Shown here piece by piece: positions 1-6,430 of a DNA stretch of 9,456 nt (position 1 is the first letter of the stretch; every line of letters starts with the position of its first letter). A model generated the notes under the pieces. That model saw nothing but the letters and a program-made list of their open reading frames with translations, had not been told where the DNA came from and did not search any database. Made by a program: the position numbers and the translations under genes. Origin of the DNA: Cyanobacteriota bacterium (GTDB lineage Bacteria > Cyanobacteriota > Cyanobacteriia > Phormidesmidales > Phormidesmidaceae); contig JAQCHG010000033.1 in NCBI GenBank assembly GCA_027619675.1, positions 1 through 9,456 on the forward strand, written 5' to 3'.

Positions 1-299
1 CGGCCCCGCGCCTCCGGCAGCAGATACATCTTTTGCAGTTCACAGAGGTTGGGATATTGACAGGGAAAGGGGGCAATGCCGACGCCACCCACCACCTGCT
101 CCGCGACCACCGCCACGTAGTACACCGATCGCGCCCCTTGATAGGCGGCAGCGAGGGTCTCTAGCTCTGGATCCGCCCAGGCAAAGCCGGGACGATTAGC
201 CCCAAATTCCGTCAAAACCTGGCGAATAATGGCGGCGATCGCCGCATTATCCCCTGGCTGAATGGCTCGAATCTCACCCCCCACGGCGCAGTCGGTCAT
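1..299 (-). CDS. GNAT-family N-acetyltransferase, N-terminal part (cut by window edge)
   Basis: This is the first ~99 residues of a protein of the GCN5-related acetyltransferase family, which transfers an acetyl group from acetyl-CoA to an amine; the substrate cannot be read from sequence. The visible part fits the family: an IRAIQPGDN-type first strand, a helix rich in Ala/Ile, a central YYVAVVAEQVVGGVGIAPF strand pair, then ELQKMYLLPEARG, which is the strand leading into the acetyl-CoA pyrophosphate loop (Q/R-x-x-G-x-G/A). The loop itself lies beyond the edge. Two ATGs stand in tandem at 302-300 and 299-297. The second is preferred because AGGG, overlapping the TAG stop of the preceding gene, lies six bases before it. 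The gene begins five to eight bases after the 102-residue membrane protein, so the two are almost certainly co-transcribed and probably translationally coupled. Confidence 0.8.
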   Translation of the reverse strand, partial: MTDCAVGGEIRAIQPGDNAAIAAIIRQVLTEFGANRPGFAWADPELETLAAAYQGARSVYYVAVVAEQVVGGVGIAPFPCQYPNLCELQKMYLLPEARG

Positions 300-307
300 C
301 ATGTTCC

Positions 308-616
308 CTATGACTTACGGATACGCCCTAGCCGCCGATCGCGGCGGGTAAACAGCCGCAGGAAGGGCATCCGCTCCTGCAAGCGACTGGGCTTGATCCG
401 CTCCCCCCATTTACGTAAGGGGTTGGCTACGGCAGGGGCTTCGGTCGGTTGGGGTTCTCCCCCAGGGGTGGTCCACCAGGCGTGGACGGTGCCCCCCGCA
501 AACCCCGCGATCGCCCCAAAGACGACGCAAGAAATCACCTCGTAACCCAACAGCAGGAATACGAAGAGGAACAACAGCCAGAGTCGGAGGGCGACGGGGA
601 CAATTTTGTCAGGCAC
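308..616 (-). CDS. small membrane protein of unknown function, co-transcribed with the GNAT gene
   Basis: I do not recognise this 102-residue protein. It starts at GTG (616-614); GAGG lies seven bases upstream and an in-frame TGA lies just above, so this is the only good start. Residues about 8-25 (ALRLWLLFLFVFLLLGY) and about 28-48 (ISCVVFGAIAGFAGGTVHAW) are two hydrophobic segments, probably a membrane hairpin. A Pro/Gly-rich link (about 49-66) follows, then a strongly basic tail (about 68-102) with many Arg and Lys and few acids, expected to lie on the cytoplasmic side. It ends five to eight bases before the acetyltransferase gene. The tight spacing, good ribosome-binding site and sensible membrane topology support a real gene. 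Its job is not inferable beyond a possible link with the acetyltransferase. Confidence 0.65.
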   Translation of the reverse strand: MPDKIVPVALRLWLLFLFVFLLLGYEVISCVVFGAIAGFAGGTVHAWWTTPGGEPQPTEAPAVANPLRKWGERIKPSRLQERMPFLRLFTRRDRRLGRIRKS

Positions 617-639
617 GGCACGGCCTCAGAATGCAGATA

Positions 640-657
640 GCTGCGGGATGCCGCAGC
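640..657. repeat. perfect 7-bp hairpin in the leader of the membrane-protein gene
   Basis: GCTGCGG (640-646) and CCGCAGC (651-657) pair around a four-base loop. On the minus strand it ends about 23 bases before the GTG start of the 102-residue protein and about 12 bases before its GAGG ribosome-binding sequence. It could shield or stabilise the messenger 5' end. No T tract follows on either strand, so a terminator is unlikely. Confidence 0.4.
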
Positions 658-755
658 GGTTCATGGAGTTCAACAAGGTGACGACAGGCGTGGGGTCATA
701 TTCCCTAAGGGGTTGGGCTTTCAGGGCAACTGGTCGCCCATGTCGGCCACCTAAC

Positions 756-843
756 CCCCAAAGTCATGGAGACCCTGGGGAAACTATAGCGAAGGATCAG
801 GCTAGCGGTTTCCCTGGGCCATGAATTGCACCCGACTTTGGGG
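756..843. repeat. long nested inverted repeat (88 bp)
   Basis: CCCCAAAGTC (756-765) is exactly complementary to GACTTTGGGG (834-843). Inside it GGGAAAC (778-784) pairs with GTTTCCC (808-814), and TAGC (786-789) pairs with GCTA (801-804). An alternative pair, TCATGG (764-769) with CCATGA (819-824), competes with the outer stem. The nested arrangement could be a structured RNA, a palindromic repeat or the relic of a small mobile element; the sequence does not decide between these. Confidence 0.4.
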
Positions 844-853
844 TGGGCTATCC

Positions 854-900
854 GTGCCCCTGGGGCCACTGGGTGGCATTTCCCAGCTCTGCTGGGGCAC
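854..900. repeat. nested/alternative hairpins
   Basis: GTGCCCC (854-860) pairs perfectly with GGGGCAC (894-900). Inside, GCCAC (865-869) pairs with GTGGC (873-877). A competing hairpin, CCCAGC (882-887) with GCTGGG (891-896) around TCT, shares bases with the outer stem. No T tract follows on either strand. Confidence 0.35.
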
Positions 901-994
901 TCCCCACTACCCAAAGGTCGCTGTCTTGCCCCCCGGACTGGGACGGGTGCTGGGCATCCATACCGTCCAGGGAGGGAGACAACGGGGGGCAGCG

Positions 995-2563
995 TTAAGT
1001 TAGATCCGCTGTCGGCTGGGTAGCCTGGGCCGTCACAATCGGACGTAATTGCGGTTCCACGGGTTGCGTGGTGTCCACAGTGGTGACATAGGCAGCGGCT
1101 TCGGGGCCAAAGGGCTCCAAGGTTTGTTTTTCTAGCACTGCCACCGTGGCATCGGCAATATCACCGCTGCGGGCGGCTACCCGCTGCCGCAGGATCGCCT
1201 TGGGGGCGGTGCAGTGGACGATGTGGAACGGAATGGATTGCTCCTGGGCCACGGCTTGGGCCGCTTCTCGGTGTTGGGCACGATCGTACTTGGCGTCCAA
1301 AATCACGGTGTAGCCCTGTTGGGCCAAGGTCACCCCCAGGGACACCAGGCGTTCGTAGGTGCGTTGGGTCATGGCCGGGGTGTAGAGGCTATCGTCTCCC
1401 CGCTCTTGTAGGGGCACCCCGCCCAGATGCTTGCGCACCGCGTCGGAGCGAATGTGGATGGCCCCCAGAGCACGGCTGAGTTCCCGAGCCACGGTGGTTT
1501 TCCCAGAACCCGACAGCCCCGCCATGAGCAGTATGCGACCGGGTTGGGGCTGTACATAGTCGTGGGCCAGGGTGTAATAGCGGGCTGCCTTGGCCGCTGC
1601 CGCCTGCTTGTCCGCTTCTGGAATGGCCGGATCCCCTAGGAGAAAAGAGGTAACCTTGGCCCGCACGTAGGACTGACGGCTGACGTAGAGGGGCAAAATT
1701 TCTAACCCCTCCCAGTCTCCGGTCTGCTCCACATATTCGCTGACAAAGGCAGCCACCAGATCCGATCGCCCCTGGGCGGTAAAGTCCATCACCAGGTAGG
1801 CAATGTCAAACATGACATCCACAAACCGGAAGGGCTTGTTGAACTCAATGCAGTCAAAGAGCCACAGGTGGTCCTGCCAGTAGCAGATGTTGTTGAGGTG
1901 CAGATCCCCATGGCAGGCCCGAACCCAGCCCTGATCGATCCGCCGTTGGAACAATGCGCTCCGCTCGGTAAAAAAGCGATCGGTATAGGCCCGCGTGGCC
2001 TCAAATTGGGCCTGGGTTTGGGGACCGCCGATGAAGGCTGCGGTCTGGTCGTAGTTTTCGTCGATGGACTGGCGTACCTGCGGTACGGTGCCGTAGCTGC
2101 GGATTTCGTCGTTGGTTTCAGCGGCCTGGTGGAAGGCGGCAATGGTCCGGGCCAATTGCCGCACCAAGTCTTCCTCTAGGTCTCCCTGGTCAAAGCGATG
2201 GCTGAGCAAGGCGTCTTGGGGAAACTGGCGCATTTGCACCGCGTAGTCCACCACCGTGCCATCGCCATTGAACTGGTAGCGATCGCCCGTTTGGGTAATG
2301 GGCAGCACCGCCAAATAGAGATCCGCCGCCGTGCGCTGGTTTAAGCGCAATTCTTCCTGGCAAAAGTGCTGCCGCTTGGCCAGGGTGGAATAGTCTAGGA
2401 ACCCAAAATCAACAGGCTTCTTCACCTTATAGGCGTAATCCCCCGTCAACAGGACATAGGAGACATGGGTTTGAATCAGCCGAATCGGTTCTTTCACCCC
2501 ATGGGGGTAAAAATTCGGCTGTGTCATTTGGGCAATCAGAGCCGGTAGCGTTGCGTCAGCCAT
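995..2563 (-). CDS. aminoglycoside-phosphotransferase-like kinase fused to a P-loop NTPase
   Basis: This 522-residue protein joins two kinase modules. Residues about 20-330 form a protein-kinase-like phosphotransferase fold: Lys-rich YKVKKP (45-50) in the ATP-binding sheet, the catalytic loop HGDLHLNN (218-225, Asp220 as base) and the metal-binding FDCIEFN segment (236-242). Residues about 343-510 form a P-loop kinase of the AAA_33 type, with Walker A GLSGSGKTT (349-357), a Walker B-like VILDAKYD (420-427) and an Arg-rich lid (RQRVAARSGD). Proteins of this layout are annotated as bifunctional aminoglycoside phosphotransferase/ATP-binding proteins (COG2187 plus COG0645). They are common outside resistance settings and the true substrate is unknown. 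The frame stays open upstream to a TTG at 2719, but that lies against the rplY terminator and the extra 52 residues look non-coding. I place the start at ATG 2563; ATG 2593 is possible. Neither has a strong ribosome-binding site. Confidence 0.85.
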   Translation of the reverse strand: MADATLPALIAQMTQPNFYPHGVKEPIRLIQTHVSYVLLTGDYAYKVKKPVDFGFLDYSTLAKRQHFCQEELRLNQRTAADLYLAVLPITQTGDRYQFNGDGTVVDYAVQMRQFPQDALLSHRFDQGDLEEDLVRQLARTIAAFHQAAETNDEIRSYGTVPQVRQSIDENYDQTAAFIGGPQTQAQFEATRAYTDRFFTERSALFQRRIDQGWVRACHGDLHLNNICYWQDHLWLFDCIEFNKPFRFVDVMFDIAYLVMDFTAQGRSDLVAAFVSEYVEQTGDWEGLEILPLYVSRQSYVRAKVTSFLLGDPAIPEADKQAAAAKAARYYTLAHDYVQPQPGRILLMAGLSGSGKTTVARELSRALGAIHIRSDAVRKHLGGVPLQERGDDSLYTPAMTQRTYERLVSLGVTLAQQGYTVILDAKYDRAQHREAAQAVAQEQSIPFHIVHCTAPKAILRQRVAARSGDIADATVAVLEKQTLEPFGPEAAAYVTTVDTTQPVEPQLRPIVTAQATQPTADLT

Positions 2564-2720
2564 AGCACCAGTTTCAAGAGTGACTTGCGACATCTTCCGG
2601 GGAAACCGGAGGACCGATGGAAAATCCTGCGAACCATCCCAGATCGGCAGGCCGGTATTGGGTCGGGAATGGTGCTTGATCCCGTGAGGGTATCCCCTCC
2701 CCGAGGGGGGATCAGACAAT

Positions 2721-2750
2721 AAAAAACCAGGGACAATAGCTGCCCCTGGT
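2721..2750 (-). terminator. intrinsic terminator of rplY
   Basis: Read on the minus strand, a 10-bp stem (ACCAGGGGCA against TGTCCCTGGT, one G-T pair) with a five-base loop is followed at once by six T. It begins 18 bases after the rplY stop codon. It separates the purA-rplY unit from the phosphotransferase/P-loop gene, which must therefore have its own promoter in 2564-2720 or rely on read-through. Confidence 0.88.
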
Positions 2751-2767
2751 GGTCAACTTATGGGTAC

Positions 2768-3379
2768 TTAGGCCTCCCCTGGGGTAGCGACAGCGGCGGT
2801 TGCACCGCCATCACCTTCAACTTTTCTGGGGGCGAGGACGTTGGCGACGGTTTGGTCCGTTTCTGCCGCTGCGGTCACCCCAGCAGGCAGGGTCAGGTCA
2901 GAAATGTGTAGGTTCTGCCCCACCTTGAGACTCGAGACATCCACTTCCACCACTTCGGGGATGGCACCAGGGGCACAGTTGATTGCCAACTCATTGACCA
3001 ACACATCCAGGGTGCCGCCCTCTTGGCTGACCCCATAGGGAATGCCGACGTAATGAACGGGCACCACTACCTGCACCGAATCCTGGGCTGCGATGGAGAA
3101 GAAACTGATGTGATAGATCTCGTTCTTCCAGGGATGGGTTTGCACTTCCCGCAACAGGGCCTGTCCCTGCCAAGGCATATCGGGCACGTTGAGGTTAATC
3201 AGGGTGTTGTTGATGGATGCTTTGCGCACCACGGTATCCGCTTCTTTGGCGTTAATGACTAGGGAAACAGACTCGTTCCCTTGGTGACCATAGAGGACAG
3301 CGGGCATTAACCCTTCCCGGCGGAGAGCCTTGGGTTTTTCGGCATCGCTACGCTTGCGGCATTCGATTGACAATTCCAT
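2768..3379 (-). CDS. rplY: 50S ribosomal protein L25 (general stress protein Ctc form)
   Basis: This 203-residue protein is the long Ctc/TL5 type of ribosomal protein L25, which binds 5S rRNA in the large subunit. The N-terminal 5S-binding domain (about 1-95) begins MELSIECRKRSDAEKPKALR and contains REGLMPAVLYG (21-31), the usual L25 signature, and the strand LLREVQTHPWKNEIYHISF (75-93). The C-terminal TL5-like domain (about 100-185) holds VPVHYVGIPYGVSQEGG (106-122) and PEVVEVDVSSLKVGQ (141-155). The last ~18 residues are an Ala/Gly-rich tail. The ATG at 3379 gives the family's normal start, though the ribosome-binding sequence is weak (GAAGTAAG). The gene lies 114 bases after purA on the same strand and ends in a clear terminator. 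The purA-rplY order is also found in other cyanobacteria, as I recall. Confidence 0.95.
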   Translation of the reverse strand: MELSIECRKRSDAEKPKALRREGLMPAVLYGHQGNESVSLVINAKEADTVVRKASINNTLINLNVPDMPWQGQALLREVQTHPWKNEIYHISFFSIAAQDSVQVVVPVHYVGIPYGVSQEGGTLDVLVNELAINCAPGAIPEVVEVDVSSLKVGQNLHISDLTLPAGVTAAAETDQTVANVLAPRKVEGDGGATAAVATPGEA

Positions 3380-3448
3380 GGGACTTAACTTACTTCAGGG
3401 TTGCTAGAGATTCAGACGGGAAAGGAAACGCCCTCCAGGGCAGACAAC

Positions 3449-3471
3449 CCTAAACCCGAGATGGGTCTAGG
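3449..3471 (-). terminator. possible attenuating hairpin between purA and rplY
   Basis: On the minus strand CCTAGACCC pairs with GGGTTTAGG (nine pairs, one G-T) around a five-base loop, 22 bases after the purA stop. The bases that follow (GTTGTC) are not a T tract, so this is at best a weak terminator, or an RNA end-stabilising structure that would lower rplY expression relative to purA. Confidence 0.3.
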
Positions 3472-3493
3472 TTTCAGGGGGATCAGCGCTCAA

Positions 3494-4843
<1,350 letters not shown>

Positions 4844-4864
4844 CTACTATTCACACAAATTTCG

Positions 4865-4894
4865 ATTATCCATAGGCAATCATCCCCCTGTCAA
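4865..4894 (-). promoter_or_regulatory. sigma-70-type promoter for purA
   Basis: Read on the minus strand there is a perfect -35 box TTGACA (4894-4889), an 18-base spacer and a -10 box GATAAT (4870-4865, five of six matches to TATAAT). Transcription would start near 4858 and give a leader of about 26 bases before the TTG start of purA. This is the best promoter match I saw in the window. Confidence 0.7.
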
Positions 4895-5028
4895 GCGCAC
4901 CACAACGGCTGGGGGCAGAGAATTTAATAGGTTTTAGCTAAGGAAAATTCCGCCGTGGGTCGGATGGGGCCAGTGGGTAGGTGCCCCTTGTAGAAAGGGA
5001 TTGCCCCGTTCTGCCGTTGAGGTAGAGC

Positions 5029-5056
5029 TTGCGAAGAAAACCCATAATTTTATACC
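5029..5056 (+). promoter_or_regulatory. candidate promoter for the deaminase-family gene
   Basis: TTGCGA and TATACC are separated by 16 bases; each matches the sigma-70 consensus at four of six positions. It is placed correctly for the plus-strand gene and does not overlap the purA promoter. This is a weak match, offered as the best of several A/T-rich candidates. Confidence 0.3.
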
Positions 5057-5208
5057 CGTAAGTCCTCGTGTTGGGTTACAACAGGAGGAATACCGTCGTT
5101 ATTTTTACAAAAATTTATACTTTGTCCTGGGTTAAGGGGCGGTCATTGGCTGTCATACCCCCTTTCCAAGACCGTTTCCCTGTTGTTTTGGATGCTTTCA
5201 GAGTTGCC

Positions 5209-6273
5209 ATGAGTCTCTACGCCGAACTGCATCGCCATCTGGGGGGCTCCGTTGTTCCCCGTATTCTGTGGCGCTACTTCCAGCGCAACCGCCCTGACTT
5301 GGTGGCGTCGTTTCCCGCCTATCCCGATTTCGAGCAATTTTACACCCGCCCTCGGGAAACCCTGGCGGAGTACCTGGAACTGCACACCTTGGTGGAGAGT
5401 GTGCAAACCGAGGAGGCGCTGCCCTACTTCATCTATCGCCTGATTCGGGGGGCCTATATTTTCGAGAATTTGGCCTATCTGGAATTGCGCTATACCCCCT
5501 ATCTCCGCACGCCAGAGCATTTGGCCCAGGGCGATCGCATCGACAAAATGGCTGAGATTGTTGAAGTGGTTGGTCGCGCCTGCCAGCAGACGGACTATCC
5601 GGTGGTGACGGGGCAAATCCTTTGTATGCACTCTCGCCTACCCTATGAGGTGAATCGGGCGATCGTGGATTTAGCGGCCCAATATCCTCAATATGTCTGC
5701 GCGGTGGATTTGGCTGGGGGCGATGCCCACTATGGGGAACGCCTGGATGAGTTTATTGGCCTCTACGCCTATGCACGGGAACGGGGCTTAAACACCACAG
5801 GCCACGTGTTTGAAACCCGCGAGGGCTGCTACCCCGAGTTGCTGCCCTATTTAATGCGGATTGGCCACGGTATTCAGATTCCCCTCCAGCGGCCCGATCT
5901 GCTGCGGGAGATTGCAGCCCGAGGGCAGTGTTTGGAGGTGTGCCCCACCACCTACTTAAAGACGGGGACCCTGGATGAAATCCATGAGTTAAAGCCCGTG
6001 TTCGATCGCTGTTTTGAGGCGGGGGTGGATATCGCCATCTGCACGGACAATGCTGGGCTCCACAATGTCCGGCTGCCCTTTGAGTATGAAAATCTGCTCA
6101 CCCAGGATGTGATTGGTTTTGAGGGGCTACAGCACTGCCAGGAGGCGGCCTTCCGCCATGCCTTCGCCTGGCCCCACGATCGCCCCCCCAGCGATCTGCT
6201 CAATGCCATGCTGCGGCGACAGTTGAACGACCTGATGGCCGCTGAAGCGGATGAGCCCATGGTGCATTCCTAA
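5209..6273 (+). CDS. adenosine-deaminase-family metal hydrolase
   Basis: This 354-residue protein belongs to the adenosine/AMP deaminase family, zinc TIM-barrel enzymes that remove the 6-amino group of adenine compounds. Visible sites: ELHRHLGGS (6-14) with zinc ligands His8 and His10; VDLAGGD (166-172) in the substrate loop; HVFE (199-202) in place of the usual HAGE, keeping the zinc His and catalytic Glu; RIGHGI (217-222) with His220; CPTTY (245-249) in place of CPTSN; and CTDN (278-281) in place of the usual TDD. The zinc Asp280 is kept, but the second Asp, which in adenosine deaminase contacts purine N7, is Asn281. Substrate is therefore uncertain: adenosine, a modified adenine compound or another nucleoside. 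The ATG at 5209 gives the family-like N-terminus; AGAG lies about seven bases upstream and is weak. An open extension to GTG 5068 is unlikely. The neighbour purA suggests purine metabolism. Confidence 0.85.
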   Translation: MSLYAELHRHLGGSVVPRILWRYFQRNRPDLVASFPAYPDFEQFYTRPRETLAEYLELHTLVESVQTEEALPYFIYRLIRGAYIFENLAYLELRYTPYLRTPEHLAQGDRIDKMAEIVEVVGRACQQTDYPVVTGQILCMHSRLPYEVNRAIVDLAAQYPQYVCAVDLAGGDAHYGERLDEFIGLYAYARERGLNTTGHVFETREGCYPELLPYLMRIGHGIQIPLQRPDLLREIAARGQCLEVCPTTYLKTGTLDEIHELKPVFDRCFEAGVDIAICTDNAGLHNVRLPFEYENLLTQDVIGFEGLQHCQEAAFRHAFAWPHDRPPSDLLNAMLRRQLNDLMAAEADEPMVHS

Positions 6274-6329
6274 TCCAGCCCCATCCAAACGAATGAATGG
6301 CTGGGGGCTGTCTATTCCTCCCTGCAATG

Positions 6330-6349
6330 GGGCGCAGATTCCTGCGCCC
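6330..6349. terminator. hairpin, possible 3' end structure
   Basis: GGGCGCAG (6330-6337) and CTGCGCCC (6342-6349) form a perfect 8-bp stem with an ATTC loop, about 57 bases after the stop of the deaminase-family gene. It is followed on the plus strand by TATCTCT, a poor T tract. Confidence 0.4.
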
Positions 6350-6363
6350 TATCTCTGGCGCAC

Positions 6364-6397
6364 GATCCGCCCTGGTCCCTAAGGATCAGGGCGGGTT
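6364..6397. terminator. hairpin, possible 3' end structure for both convergent genes
   Basis: CCGCCCTG (6367-6374) and CAGGGCGG (6387-6394) pair perfectly; three weaker pairs extend the stem outward, and an inner TCC/GGA pair caps the loop. It lies about 34 bases after the stop of the photolyase gene on the minus strand. No T tract is present on either side. Confidence 0.4.
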
Positions 6398-6430
6398 CCT
6401 ATGGGGAAGGTCTGGATGTGTAGGCGGAGA

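Larger units (their letters stand above)
617..994. other. gene-free region with several strong inverted repeats
   Basis: This stretch lies upstream of the membrane-protein gene and downstream of the phosphotransferase/P-loop gene, both on the minus strand. Short open frames here look like chance and match nothing I know. It holds dyads: a 7-bp stem with a GATG loop at 640-657; a 10-bp perfect inverted repeat at 756-765/834-843 with an inner 7-bp pair at 778-784/808-814; a 7-bp outer stem at 854-860/894-900 enclosing a 5-bp hairpin at 865-877; an alternative CCCAGC/GCTGGG hairpin at 882-896; and GGACGG/CCGTCC at 941-946/963-968. None is followed by a T tract, so they are not standard intrinsic terminators. 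A promoter for the minus-strand pair must lie here if they are a separate unit, but I see no convincing -35/-10 pair. Confidence 0.6.
6274..6430. other. convergent intergenic region with three tandem hairpins
   Basis: Two genes converge here, and three hairpins lie between them: CAGCCCC/GGGGCTG near 6277-6310 (with an alternative CCAG..CCAT/ATGGCTGG pairing), GGGCGCAG/CTGCGCCC at 6330-6349 and CCGCCCTG/CAGGGCGG at 6367-6394. None is followed by a proper T tract on either strand. They probably end or protect the 3' ends of both transcripts, as cyanobacterial genes often lack U-tailed terminators. Confidence 0.5.

Noticed and set aside
756..843. tRNA or other standard RNA gene in the nested inverted repeat
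   Set aside because: No T-loop GTTCRANYC signature, no seven-base acceptor with CCA context, and no signature of tmRNA, SRP RNA or RNase P RNA was seen.
705..1023. Several 60-70 residue open frames on both strands in the gene-free region
   Set aside because: They overlap each other, have no good ribosome-binding sites, and their sequence follows the local GC-rich dyads rather than a protein pattern.
995..2563. Antibiotic resistance gene
   Set aside because: The domain is related to aminoglycoside phosphotransferases, but the fused architecture and housekeeping context are those of widespread proteins of unknown, probably non-resistance, function.
2564..2719. N-terminal extension of the fused kinase gene from a TTG at 2719
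   Set aside because: The TTG abuts the T tract of the rplY terminator, has no ribosome-binding site, and the 52 extra residues are low-quality, Pro/Gly-rich sequence unlike the domain.
5143..5631. 162-residue minus-strand open frame over the start of the deaminase-family gene
   Set aside because: It is antisense to a gene with clear family motifs and shows no recognisable protein pattern.
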